The notes: generated by a model from the sequence alone, not told the origin. Positions 8,873-16,439 are shown, counted from the first letter of the stretch. The stretch: 64,000 nucleotides of DNA from Pyrobaculum oguniense TE7 (GCA_000247545.1 CP003316.1:1955233-2019232), one strand, 5' to 3'. A program made the numbers and translations.

Positions 8873-9351
8873 AAGGCGCCTCTTTTGGCCTTCCTGACAG
8901 CTGCACGCCTCGAAAAGGCAGAGCAGAAAAACCCCGCCTTAGATCGCGTCCACTGAAGGAATAGTAATTTGGCTGAAAAATCTATATAAGGGTAAAATTT
9001 CTGTATAAACGGGTAAACAAGGGGGCAGGGGTCCGTGCCTGCGAGGGTCCACACCAATCGGCTCAGCTCCCTCACTTCATCCCCCTGCCCCGCGGCCCCA
9101 TCCTCAATGCGTATATATTGTTATCGCAAAGTTCCGCCCGTTTATGTAATACAGGTGTAATACAATAGCTATTACTCCACCAAGAACTCGGCTGTGGCCA
9201 ACGGCACCTCCTTGCCCTCTATTTCGCAACGCTATACCTCACCACTGTCCTCTTCGCGTTCTGAGATTACCAGTTTTGCACTTGGGCGATGCGTAGTAGG
9301 CGAGATCTACTCTCTCCACCGCGGGCTTCACGTATAGCTCGCCGCTGGCCT
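8873..9351. other. gap without a supported intact gene
   Basis: The stretch holds A/T-rich TATA-like patches (8981-9008 and 9107-9117), the inverted-repeat element at 9022-9091, and at 9178-9350 out-of-frame pieces that look like the lost tail of the SWIM gene. An 82-codon reading frame at 8827-9075 has unlikely composition and overlaps the hairpin; I do not consider it a gene. Confidence 0.5.
9022..9091. ncRNA. possible small structured RNA (10-bp closing helix)
   Basis: GGGGCAGGGG at 9022-9031 is a perfect complement of CCCCTGCCCC at 9082-9091. A second helix, GAGGG (9043-9047) with CCCTC (9069-9073), nests inside. The element is much more GC-rich than its A/T-rich flanks, a usual sign of RNA genes in hyperthermophiles. 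TATA-like patches exist on both sides, so the strand is open. It could be an H/ACA-like guide or another small RNA, or a DNA-level inverted repeat. The closing helix resembles that of the element at 12649-12824. Confidence 0.35.
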
Positions 9352-9693
9352 CTATACTTCAGCGTCCACCTCGCCCTCCGCGACGTAGACGCGCCTCCTT
9401 TCCGCTTTCTCCAAGGCCTTCTTGTACCGGCGGTAGAGCAGAACAGCCGCCACGTGGGTGCATACGTCGCGTTGGCAAGCAAAGCCTAAGTGTGAGAAGT
9501 AGCAGGTGCAGTACCAGCGGCTCTCTTTTTCAGAAAACCACACCTGGTAAAGCGGCTTCCAATCGCCGAGCTCCCTTCTGCCCCCCACCAGGTAGAGGCC
9601 GCTCTTCAGCTCCTTAACGTCGCCCAGTCGCATAATGGCGCGCTTTATCCACGAGCGGGACTTGCCGGGGAGGTCTGCCCGAAGCCTCTCCAC
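9352..9693 (-). CDS. SWIM zinc-finger protein, C-terminus probably decayed
   Basis: The 113-residue protein holds a SWIM-type zinc site: CTC in WYCTCYFSHLGF, followed by C.RDVCTH, giving C-x-C-xn-C-x-H. SWIM domains bind nucleic acid or protein; no other domain is present. The reading stops at TAG 9352, but the downstream bases continue in other frames with gene-like text: EASGELYVKPAVERVDLAYY, then AKRTVVRY, then EIEGKEVPLATAEFLVE ending near 9178. This suggests an ancestral protein about 55 residues longer, broken by small indels. The zinc site is complete, so the short form may still fold. It lies downstream of mqnA on the same strand, after a hairpin. Confidence 0.65.
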   Translation of the reverse strand: MERLRADLPGKSRSWIKRAIMRLGDVKELKSGLYLVGGRRELGDWKPLYQVWFSEKESRWYCTCYFSHLGFACQRDVCTHVAAVLLYRRYKKALEKAERRRVYVAEGEVDAEV

Positions 9694-9709
9694 AGCCTCA
9701 CGTAGGGGA

Positions 9710-9729
9710 TCCCGCCGTATAGGGCGGGA
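9710..9729 (-). terminator. short GC hairpin between mqnA and the SWIM gene
   Basis: TCCCGCC (9710-9716) and GGCGGGA (9723-9729) are perfect inverted arms around a 6-nt loop, 28 nt beyond the mqnA stop. It may mark a transcript end or a processing site. No U-run follows on the minus strand, so termination is only one possibility. Confidence 0.3.
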
Positions 9730-9756
9730 CTTGTGATTTAAACAGCCCCGGCGGCT

Positions 9757-10524
9757 CTATGTCGTAGAGCGGATCGGATGGGCTTCTAGGAACCTCAGCG
9801 GGGGGAGGCCCAGTATCTCCGCCTCTTTCCTCATATGCTTCACCCCGTCGGGGCCTACCAAGTAGCGAGATCGGCGGAAGTACTCCTCCACGAGGCCTCT
9901 GCTGACGCCGAGTCTGCGCGACACGGCCTCCACCACGGGGGCTGGGTTTTCGTAAAACATCGCCACGGAGTTCTCCATCTCCTCCACCGCGGCCTCCACC
10001 TCGCGGCTCCACCTCTTTGCCACTAGCACGGCGAAGTACAGCGGAGTCCCCACCCGCTCCCACCACAGCTCACCCACGTCGACTACGTGCCTCACCCCCA
10101 TGTCGGCCATTTTCAAGGCGTCGTCGCCGACGACAAGCACTTGGGAGCATCCCTCAAGCCCCCTCCACGGGTCTTCTACCCTCCTAAACGTGAGGCCCAT
10201 CAATCGGCTTACCACCCTCGCGCTGACGGTGGTTTCAGACACGGCACACGACCCGTCCCTCCCTCTCCCCTCGAAGAGCCTAGCGGAGATGATTGGCCCC
10301 ACTGCGTATATGGCGAGCCTGGGGACGATTGGGAGCCCCAGCTCAGCCGCCAGGGTGATTGGCACAAAGCCCAAGTCGGCGGCGCCGTCGGCTATAAGTC
10401 TCGCCGTCTCCAAATTGCCGCCCTCCACCACCTCCAGCCTGGCCCGCCAGAATAGGGGCTCGCTGTGGGCGTACTTTATTCTGACAACTCTCACCGCCGG
10501 GCCCCAGACGCCGCTTTTAAACAT
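9757..10524 (-). CDS. mqnA: chorismate dehydratase (menaquinone, futalosine route)
   Basis: MqnA converts chorismate to 3-enolpyruvyl-benzoate, the first step of the futalosine pathway to menaquinone. The 255-residue protein has a periplasmic-binding-protein-like fold. The N-terminal VRIKYAHSEPLFWR resembles the MqnA opening, and DGAADLGFVPITLAAELG resembles the substrate-loop region. FYENPAPVVEAVSRRLGVS is a typical C-terminal helical part. It is the last gene of a convergently placed menaquinone set with a methyltransferase and mqnC upstream on the same strand, and mqnE nearby on the other strand. Assignment from family patterns plus context; confident. Confidence 0.85.
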   Translation of the reverse strand: MFKSGVWGPAVRVVRIKYAHSEPLFWRARLEVVEGGNLETARLIADGAADLGFVPITLAAELGLPIVPRLAIYAVGPIISARLFEGRGRDGSCAVSETTVSARVVSRLMGLTFRRVEDPWRGLEGCSQVLVVGDDALKMADMGVRHVVDVGELWWERVGTPLYFAVLVAKRWSREVEAAVEEMENSVAMFYENPAPVVEAVSRRLGVSRGLVEEYFRRSRYLVGPDGVKHMRKEAEILGLPPLRFLEAHPIRSTT

Positions 10525-10628
10525 TATGTCAGAAATACCCTTCTAAGAAAAGCTACTCTTTTAACAAAGGCTGTTGAAGAGATATGCCGTGCAAGAAGAA
10601 AAAGAACAACGAGAAGTCCTCGAAATAG

Positions 10629-11171
10629 TCACGCTTTTTTCGCCACAGCAACCAGTAAGGGGAACCGCTTCTCCACTACAGTGTCGAACCCCCTTCCCAG
10701 CACCGACTTGAGGCACTCCTCGGTGCAGCCGTGGGAGCCCACCAGGGGCATCCTCCGCAGGTCCACCTCCACTACTACGAAATAGCTCCCCGGCTTCAAC
10801 ACGCGCCTTACCTCCTCGACGGAGTTCTCGTGGTCGCCCCAGTGGTGCACTGTGAAGAGAGCCACTGCAGCGTCGAAGGCACCACCTCTGAGCGGCGCCT
10901 TAAAGCTGACGCCGACAGCCGAAACGCCGGGCACCCTGCGCTGGGCGTATTTCAGCATTGGCGGAGAGGCGTCCAAGCCGACGGCCTTGCACCCGCCCCT
11001 CTCCAGCCGCCTCAGCAACTCGCCCACGCCGGGCCCTATCTCAAGGACGTAGCTCCCCGGGGAGGTTAGCTTTGCGATGTACTTATACGCCAGCCCGTAG
11101 GCCCAGTCGAAGAGCTTAAGCTTTACCAGCAGGTTGTAAAACGCCGCGCTCCCCTCGCCGAACGTCTCCAT
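10629..11171 (-). CDS. class I SAM-dependent methyltransferase, possible menaquinone methylase
   Basis: The 180-residue protein has the SAM-binding glycine loop VLEIGPGVGELL (motif I), the acidic VGLDASPPM (motif II), FDAAVALFTVHHW (motif IV) and LKPGSYFVVVEVD (post-motif). It resembles the UbiE/MenG branch but is short for it. Its place between mqnC (11 nt upstream) and mqnA makes a demethylmenaquinone methyltransferase role attractive, though this is context only. A general small-molecule methylase cannot be ruled out. The stop of mqnC at 11183 is followed closely by the ATG at 11171, so it is in the mqnC operon. Confidence 0.8.
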   Translation of the reverse strand: METFGEGSAAFYNLLVKLKLFDWAYGLAYKYIAKLTSPGSYVLEIGPGVGELLRRLERGGCKAVGLDASPPMLKYAQRRVPGVSAVGVSFKAPLRGGAFDAAVALFTVHHWGDHENSVEEVRRVLKPGSYFVVVEVDLRRMPLVGSHGCTEECLKSVLGRGFDTVVEKRFPLLVAVAKKA

Positions 11172-11182
11172 GGCCGCTACAC

Positions 11183-12259
11183 CTAGTAATAGGCCGCGAT
11201 CCTGTATAGGTTGTCCCGCTCCGCCGGCCTAAACCCGGCGTCTCGGATAATGTTGACGACGTCTGTCTTTCTGTCGATGGGGGCCTCAGCCCTTACCCAC
11301 TCCAAGACCTTCTCTTCGTAGAGGGTCCCACCGAAGTCGTCGGCGCCGAAGTACAGCGCCAGCTGGGCGGTCTCGGGGCCTGTGGTGAGCCACCCGGCCT
11401 GTATGTGGGGGATGAGGCCGTTGAACACTATGCGGGCCACGGCGACCATCCTCAGCAGGGTGGCCGAGGTCTTGGGGTATGGGATCTTCCGCCCCAACTC
11501 GCTCGTCCCGGGCTCGAAGTTCCACGCGATGAACGCCATGAAGCCGCCGGTCTTGGCATGGAGCCGGGCGATTTTGTACATGTGCTCTGCTATGTCGCTG
11601 GGCGTTTCCACGTGGCCGTACATCATCGTGGCCGAGGACGGGATGCCGGCCCTATGCGCCTCCTCCATAATCCGGAGCCAAGTATCGCTGTCGATCTTCT
11701 TCGGCGCTATGATCTTCCTGACATCGTCGACGAGGATCTCCCCGCCGCCCCCTGGCATAGACTCCATCCCCGCCGCCTTGAGCCTCTCCAGCACCTCCCT
11801 GTAAGTGGCCCTCTCCCGCCTCGCGAGGTACTCCACCTCCAGAGGAGACAGGGCGTGGATCGCGATGTGCGGCGCCTTGGCCTTGATGGCGCGGAACAGC
11901 TCCTCGAAGTACTCAATGCCGATTTCGGGGTTGACCCCGCCCTGTATCAAAACCTGCCTAATGCCGTACTTCGCGTCTACGGCGAGGACCCTCTTCACGG
12001 CCTCCTCCACAGAGTACGCATACGCCTCAGGGTGGCGGGGCGGGCGGTAGAAGGCGCAGAAGGAGCACCCGACAACGCAGACGTTTGTGTAGTTCAGTAC
12101 CATGTTTGGTATGAAGGTGGCTAAGTCCCCATATAGCCTCGTCCTGATCTCGTAAGCCCTCCTCCCAAGCTCCCACAAGTCCGCCTTCAGTAGATCTTCA
12201 ATATAGCTCCTGCTGGGAACGTCCATGGTCTCTGCTTTTAGCATATTTAAAACATTCAT
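11183..12259 (-). CDS. mqnC: cyclic dehypoxanthinylfutalosine synthase (radical SAM)
   Basis: MqnC cyclises dehypoxanthine futalosine in menaquinone biosynthesis. The radical SAM cluster motif is CVVGCSFCAFYRPP (C-x3-C-x2-C). Family features include QVLIQGGVNPEIGIEYFEEL, HIAIHALSPLEVEYLARR and GHVETPSDIAEHM. The 358-residue length is normal. It is distinguished from MqnE (14183) by the IQGGVNP and HALSP motifs. A TATA-like ATTTAATTTTT at about 12270-12280 sits about 15-20 nt upstream of the ATG, giving a leaderless or nearly leaderless mRNA. It heads the mqnC-methyltransferase-mqnA strand. Confidence 0.92.
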   Translation of the reverse strand: MNVLNMLKAETMDVPSRSYIEDLLKADLWELGRRAYEIRTRLYGDLATFIPNMVLNYTNVCVVGCSFCAFYRPPRHPEAYAYSVEEAVKRVLAVDAKYGIRQVLIQGGVNPEIGIEYFEELFRAIKAKAPHIAIHALSPLEVEYLARRERATYREVLERLKAAGMESMPGGGGEILVDDVRKIIAPKKIDSDTWLRIMEEAHRAGIPSSATMMYGHVETPSDIAEHMYKIARLHAKTGGFMAFIAWNFEPGTSELGRKIPYPKTSATLLRMVAVARIVFNGLIPHIQAGWLTTGPETAQLALYFGADDFGGTLYEEKVLEWVRAEAPIDRKTDVVNIIRDAGFRPAERDNLYRIAAYY

Positions 12260-12367
12260 GGTACGAAGCCAAAAATTAAATAGCCGGAGGTGTGAGGATG
12301 GGGTCTACAAAATACTCTCTGAACGGCTACCCGTCCCCCTTACCACTACACCTCAATGCCCTCGCCT

Positions 12368-12514
12368 CTAGCAGATTTCCTCTGCCTCTTTTACAATTTC
12401 GCCACTGTCCACTGTTCTAGCTTTTCCTGTGGCCTTCTCTGCGGCTTTGTCGCCATGGTATATACACCTTCGCTCCTGAAATCTTGCCTCCCGCTCTCTT
12501 AGTAGTCTACGGCG
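12368..12514 (-). pseudogene. possible remnant of a small antitoxin-like gene
   Basis: A 48-codon frame without a start codon reads LLREREARFQERRCIYHGDK, then AAEKATGKARTVDSGEIVKE and ends AEEIC before TAG. The Lys/Glu-rich helical text looks like a real protein tail, comparable to VapB- or CopG-type antitoxins, but the front end is absent. It sits in the gap between mqnC and the 12.7 kb structured element, near a nucleotidyltransferase/HEPN pair. Low confidence. Confidence 0.25.
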
Positions 12515-12648
12515 TTAGGCTTGAACGACCCCTCATTCAAAATTGCGCGCAACGCCGGCTGTACACGGTGTACTTTTAAGCTTGATCACCCTATTATTAA
12601 AATGGTTAAAATAGTGAGCAAAACAGAAACGTGGAGTCCGTTTGTGTC

Positions 12649-12824
12649 CCACCCCGTCTCGGGCAGGGCGGGGTGGCCCTTGCACACGGGCCTAAAGCGG
12701 GCTTAGCCCGCCGAGGGGGCGCCAACCCTTCGGGCGCGGCCTATCCGCTCGGGCAGTACCGCTTGGGCGGATCCCGCGTCTCCGGGCGCCCGGAGGGGAT
12801 AGGGACGTGTAGAGATCCCTGCCC
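12649..12824. ncRNA. candidate structured RNA with long-range closing helix
   Basis: This very GC-rich stretch (about 70% by eye) between A/T-rich flanks has no convincing reading frame but many perfect helices. They are 12649-12656 with 12669-12676 (CCACCCCG/CGGGGTGG), 12661-12668 with 12817-12824 (GGGCAGGG/CCCTGCCC), 12697-12702 with 12706-12711, 12719-12723 with 12733-12737, 12743-12748 with 12767-12772, and the 16-bp palindrome at 12780-12795 flanked by 12171-type arms ATCCC (12771-12775) and GGGAT (12796-12800). The GGGCAGGG arm lies inside the loop of the first hairpin, so the long-range helix would make a pseudoknot or an alternative fold. On the plus strand TATA-like TTAAAATGG lies at 12598-12606. 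Rfam identity unknown; a Thermoproteaceae minimal RNase P RNA or another stable RNA should be tested. Confidence 0.5.
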
Positions 12825-12898
12825 ACAATTGATATAACATCACCGGGTCAGAGGTTGCGAGCGCCGGCTATGCTGTCAAAAATGGCGGCGAGTTATTG

Positions 12899-13231
12899 CT
12901 AACATATCTTCACAGATACGTCGATAAACTTGGCGTACCACTCGGCGTACTGCTTAGGCGTAGCGAAGTGCAACTCCACGGGCGCAAGTCTTCCGAGCGC
13001 CTCCTTCACCGCCACAGCGATCCTCGCCCTCTCTAGAGCGTCGTCGGGCGCCCCCTCGCTTATTATCAACACATCGATATCGCTGTCGGCGGCCCAGTCC
13101 CCCCTCGCGACGCTGCCGAAGACGTAGACCTTCGCATCGGGCAGATACCTCCTCACCTATTCGCAGATCCTCTCGGCGATAGCCCTCCACTCCTTAATGG
13201 CGCGGACCCTCTCAACTCCCCAATTTAACAT
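12899..13231 (-). pseudogene. MNT-type nucleotidyltransferase gene with an in-frame TAG
   Basis: From ATG 13231 the frame reads MLNWGVERVRAIKEWRAIAE, then RICE, then TAG at 13157-13159, then VRRYLPDAKVYVFGSVARGD. The nucleotidyltransferase signature is intact: GSVARGDWAADSDIDVLII, with the two aspartates of D-x-D. In relatives the segment across the stop is continuous, so GAG to TAG is a likely nonsense change. Translation could restart at GTG 13156, giving 85 residues with the whole signature. The gene overlaps the HEPN gene end by about 20 nt; together they are the usual MNT/HEPN toxin-antitoxin pair, in which MNT modifies and silences the HEPN RNase. Confidence 0.7.
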
Positions 13232-13595
13232 ACCTCTCCACGAAGGCCTTCGCCACGTCCACTAAATGCTCCACGATATCCCTCCTGTACTCTCTCGGTA
13301 GGTACCTGGCGCCGATGTACGCGTCCATCATAATCTCTATCCCGTATTTGTTTTCAATGTAGAAATCCCATATCTCGGGCATGTGTTCCCTGATCAATTC
13401 AAACAAGGCTTTCAAATCGCGGGTGTAGGGGTAGTTGCCGAAGTCGCGGGCTAGCAGATACTTCAGCGCTAGTTGTACTGCCTGCTCGGCGTGGAACGCC
13501 GCTAGATCCGTCCTGCCCGCTCGCAAATCGTCCTGCGCCGCTTCCAGAAATTCCAGCGCCCTCCTCCTCAAAAACTCCACCTCGCGCCTTCCCAC
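13212..13595 (-). CDS. HEPN-domain protein (partner of the nucleotidyltransferase)
   Basis: The protein is 127 residues from GTG 13595. It has the HEPN helical core: EFLRRRALEFLEAAQDDLRA, then AAFHAEQAVQLALKYLLARD, the usual antigen-like AE.A..LALK.LL stretch. The RxxxxH RNase motif of toxic HEPN proteins is not obvious, so it may belong to the small-molecule/regulatory HEPN group. The start is chosen because a TATA-like ATTAATA at 13618-13624 is about 25 nt upstream; the frame is open further up to 13736 but that text is not family-like. It is co-transcribed with the MNT gene. Confidence 0.78.
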   Translation of the reverse strand: MGRREVEFLRRRALEFLEAAQDDLRAGRTDLAAFHAEQAVQLALKYLLARDFGNYPYTRDLKALFELIREHMPEIWDFYIENKYGIEIMMDAYIGARYLPREYRRDIVEHLVDVAKAFVERYVKLGS

Positions 13596-13739
13596 AATTT
13601 CTGTCGGCAAGGGGTTATTAATAGTAATGCGCCCTAGACGTGGCGACGTACGGGGGCGCAACAAGGGAGGCTTTGGAAGAGCCGAGGATGCGGCTGAGGC
13701 TTCGAGGTGGGGATTAGGCCGGTGTGGCTGGGACAATAG

Positions 13740-14130
13740 AAGAGGCGACTGTGAATGGCGTCGCGGTTAAAATTGTAGACTTCGAGGCGTCTTTCAAAGA
13801 CGTGAATGTGTCATGTAGCTTATCCGCCGAGCCCTGCAAGCCGAGGGTCGCTACGAAGAGGTAGATGCGGTGGAGAGCAGGACTCTACCGCGACGTGGAG
13901 CAAAGTGCAATAACCCACGCCAGCGTGGGGACGGATAGGCTGGACGAGACAGCCGCGTGGATAGCCGTTACAGTGCCGGAAGGCGAGAAGAGAAGGACAG
14001 GATAGCCGAAGCCGCGACTAAAGGCTACATCCTCACATTTGGCAACTCGCTAACCTTGACTAAGCACGACAATGCTCTGTTAGATTGTGTTATGAGGTGC
14101 AAAGCTTCGACATACATCCATCACAAGGTT
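13740..14130 (+). other. gap with gene debris, no intact gene
   Basis: Short protein-like runs appear in different plus-strand frames: ATVNGVAVKIVDFEASFKDV and SCSLSAEPC near 13750-13855, RDVEQSAITHASVGTDRLDE and TAAWIAVTVPEGEKRR near 13890-14005, and DRIAEAATKGYILTFGNSLT near 13998-14055. They could be pieces of one decayed gene. I do not recognise it. Confidence 0.35.
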
Positions 14131-14163
14131 TTTCACACGATGTGGTGTGTGAAATTTTATATA
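14131..14163 (+). promoter_or_regulatory. palindromic operator next to the mqnE TATA box
   Basis: TTTCACAC (14131-14138) and GTGTGAAA (14147-14154) are perfect inverted arms with an 8-nt spacer. The TATA box TTTTATATAG follows at 14155-14164 and lies about 24 nt before the GTG at 14183. A dimeric repressor or activator bound here would cover the BRE region of mqnE. Confidence 0.55.
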
Positions 14164-14182
14164 GTGATAAACGAATCAGTGC

Positions 14183-15262
14183 GTGCCCGGCGTCCAGGAG
14201 GTTGTCGAAATGGCTGAAAGGGGCTTAAACCGCTCAGATGCCCTTTACCTCTTGCGCGAAGCGGACGTCTTCACCTTGGCCAAAGCCGCCGAGGAGCTGA
14301 CGCGGAAGTACTACGGCGGCGTTGTGACCTTTGTCAACAACGTTGTGATCAACTACTCGAACGTATGCGTGGCCAAATGCCCCATCTGCGCCTTCTACAG
14401 GCTCCCCGGCCACGGGGAGGGCTATGTGAGGAAGCCGGGGGAGGTGGCGGCGATGGTGGAGCGCTTCGCCAAGGAGCGCGGCGTGACGGAGCTCCACATA
14501 AACGGCGGCTTCAACCCCTTCCTGACGCCGGAGTACTTCGATGAGCTCTTCCGCGAGGTGAAGAGGAGGGTTCCCCGCGTGGCGATAAAGGGTCCCACCA
14601 TGGCTGAGGTGGACTACTACGCCAAGCTGTGGCGCGTCTCGCGGCGGGAGGTCCTATCCCGCTGGAAAGAGACGGGGCTAGACGCCATTTCGGGCGGCGG
14701 CGCCGAGATATTCGCAGAGGAAGTCAGGAAGGTGGTTGCCCCCCACAAGATATCTGGCGAAGAGTGGGTTGAGATCGCCGAGTTGGCCCACAAGATGGGC
14801 ATACCCAGCAACGCCACCATGCTCTACGGACACGTGGAGAAGGAGGAGCATGTGGTAGACCACATCTTCCGCGTCAAGGAACTCCAGGAAAGGACTGGGG
14901 GCCTCCTCCTCTTCATCCCCGTCAAGTTCAACCCAGAGAACACGGAGCTCAAGGCGAGGGGGGTCGTCGTGAGGCCGGCCCCCTCCACTTACGACGTGAA
15001 GGTGGTGGCCATAGCGAGGCTGATCCTAGGGGACAAGCTTAAGGTGGCTGCCTACTGGCTCTCTGTGGGCAAGAAGCTGGCCTCCACACTCCTGCTGGCG
15101 GGCGCCAACGACTTGGTGGGCACTATGTACAACGAGGCTGTGCTCACCTCGGCCGGGGCGAGGCACAGCGCGTCGGTGGAGGAATTGGCAGAAATTGCGA
15201 GAGAGGTGGGCAAAACACCTGCACTGAGGGACACATTCCACAGAGTGCTGGCCTACTTGTAG
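14183..15262 (+). CDS. mqnE: aminofutalosine synthase (radical SAM)
   Basis: MqnE joins 3-enolpyruvyl-benzoate to SAM-derived adenosine, making aminodeoxyfutalosine for menaquinone. The cluster motif is CVAKCPICAFYRLPG (C-x3-C-x2-C). VTELHINGGFNPFLTPEYFD and RVAIKGPTMAEVDYYAKL are the MqnE forms of regions that differ in MqnC. The 359-residue length is normal. GTG at 14183 is chosen because the TATA box is about 24 nt upstream; ATG 14210 is an alternative. A palindrome upstream suggests regulation. Its 3' end overlaps the FHA gene on the other strand by 10 bp. A futalosine hydrolase or later pathway genes are not in the window. Confidence 0.92.
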   Translation: MPGVQEVVEMAERGLNRSDALYLLREADVFTLAKAAEELTRKYYGGVVTFVNNVVINYSNVCVAKCPICAFYRLPGHGEGYVRKPGEVAAMVERFAKERGVTELHINGGFNPFLTPEYFDELFREVKRRVPRVAIKGPTMAEVDYYAKLWRVSRREVLSRWKETGLDAISGGGAEIFAEEVRKVVAPHKISGEEWVEIAELAHKMGIPSNATMLYGHVEKEEHVVDHIFRVKELQERTGGLLLFIPVKFNPENTELKARGVVVRPAPSTYDVKVVAIARLILGDKLKVAAYWLSVGKKLASTLLLAGANDLVGTMYNEAVLTSAGARHSASVEELAEIAREVGKTPALRDTFHRVLAYL

Positions 15263-15585
15263 GCAACCACAAGCTCAAGGATCCCCGCCACGTTGATCAC
15301 GTCGCCAAGCCTCAGCGGCGTCTTCCCCATCCCCCGGATGTCCACTCCATTTAGAAAAGTACCATTGGTGCTACCAAGGTCCTCCACGAAGTAGGTGCCC
15401 TCCAGGTACTCCACTGCGAAATGGCGCCTAGAAATAAAAACGCTACGCGGGTGCCAGATGAAATCAGCCCTTCCAAACACCCTCTGCCCCTCCACTCTGT
15501 ACTCAGCGCGGCCGTCCACTGTTCTAAGCACAAGAGCTGGGGAGACCTCAACGGTGAAGACCTCCATGTCTGAAAAAATGCGCAT
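15253..15585 (-). CDS. FHA-domain protein
   Basis: About 110 residues, nearly all one forkhead-associated domain that binds phosphothreonine peptides. The signature is present: VFGR near residue 40, the ISRRHFAVEY core, and DLGSTNGTFLNGV. No kinase or other effector domain is attached. ATG 15585 is favoured because A/T-rich CAAAATAGG lies about 20 nt upstream; ATG 15567 is equally possible. The divergent neighbour is the MazG-like gene. It would work as an adaptor to a Ser/Thr kinase located elsewhere. Confidence 0.85.
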   Translation of the reverse strand: MRIFSDMEVFTVEVSPALVLRTVDGRAEYRVEGQRVFGRADFIWHPRSVFISRRHFAVEYLEGTYFVEDLGSTNGTFLNGVDIRGMGKTPLRLGDVINVAGILELVVAYK

Positions 15586-15644
15586 CTTTTTTCTGCAATA
15601 CCTATTTTGCAAGAAGGGCCTTATATGCCGCCAGACGTATACAT

Positions 15645-15989
15645 GTGGATGTAAGAGAGTTGATCGAGATGCAGCTCGCGTTCTCCAAGGAGAGGTTCCC
15701 CCGGTTCTGGGTAATAGAGGACGAAAAAGACCTCGTCCTCAGGCTTGAGTACCTCACCAACGCCCTGGCCGGCGAGGTGGGAGAGGCTGCAAATTTGGTC
15801 AAAAAGGCTGTGCGGAGCACCGTCTACGGTCACGGCGATGTGAAGCTGGAGGATGTAAGGGAGGCCCTCGAAGAGGAGATCACCGACGTCTTCATCTACA
15901 CTTTAACAATAGCCGGGCTCCTCGGCCTAGACCTCGAAAAGTCGTACCTAGCCAAGCTGGAGAAGAATAAGAGGCGGTTTACGCCGTAG
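15645..15989 (+). CDS. MazG-like nucleotide pyrophosphohydrolase
   Basis: The 114-residue all-alpha protein shows the metal-binding pattern of MazG-type NTP pyrophosphatases: GEVGEAANLVKK (E-x2-E) and LEEEITDVFIYTL (E-x3-D). Such enzymes hydrolyse non-canonical or excess NTPs to NMP and PPi. The GTG at 15645 lies about 24 nt after the TATA-like TTATATG at 15619, so the transcript is probably leaderless. No operon partner downstream. Confidence 0.85.
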   Translation: MDVRELIEMQLAFSKERFPRFWVIEDEKDLVLRLEYLTNALAGEVGEAANLVKKAVRSTVYGHGDVKLEDVREALEEEITDVFIYTLTIAGLLGLDLEKSYLAKLEKNKRRFTP

Positions 15990-16068
15990 AGGAACCGGAG
16001 CCCCCCTCATAGGCGGCGCCTCGGCCGTCTCTGGGGCCGATCCTGCCTTGTATAAAAAAGGCGCTGGC

Positions 16069-16371
16069 TTATATCTTTTCCGCCTTCTGTATCTTCTCCT
16101 CTATGTACAGCTCTTTGTCCATCCGCCTGTCGATCTTTACGGTGTAGAGGATGCGCTGGGCCCCCATCTCCGCCAGCGCCTTCTCTATCCTCTCCAGAAG
16201 CTCGGCCAGCTGGGCGTAGGAGTCCAGCTCAACGTCGGTAAAGCCGGCCCCCGTCCTGTACTTCAGCCCCATCTCCCTAATAACCTCGGTCGCCCTCTGC
16301 ACGTATTTAGACACGCTGGGAGAGCCCGTCCCAATAGGCACCACCGAGAAGCTAACCACCATCTTGGCCAT
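16069..16371 (-). CDS. MTH1187/YkoF-type thiamine-binding family protein
   Basis: The 100-residue protein matches the small ferredoxin-fold family known as DUF77 or MTH1187. Features are VVSFSVVPIGTGSPSVSKYV at the start, YRTGAGFTDVEL in the middle and the helical MGAQRILYTVKIDRR tail. Members form tetramers and some bind thiamine. ThiL and YjbQ elsewhere in the window also concern thiamine, but they are not linked to it. Confidence 0.82.
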   Translation of the reverse strand: MAKMVVSFSVVPIGTGSPSVSKYVQRATEVIREMGLKYRTGAGFTDVELDSYAQLAELLERIEKALAEMGAQRILYTVKIDRRMDKELYIEEKIQKAEKI

Positions 16372-16439
16372 GTCTGAGAGATCCAGCAGTCAAAAATAGT
16401 TAACCACGGCACAAAGCTTAAATCCCGGCGAAAAAAGAC

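Noticed and set aside
8827-9075. 82-codon minus-strand frame across the 9.0 kb hairpin.
   Set aside because: Composition is unlike the neighbouring genes and the frame depends on the hairpin arms; treated as chance.
12649-12824. Naming the structured element as RNase P RNA or SRP RNA.
   Set aside because: The conserved RNase P blocks and the SRP helix 8 motif could not be found by eye, so only a generic RNA call is justified.
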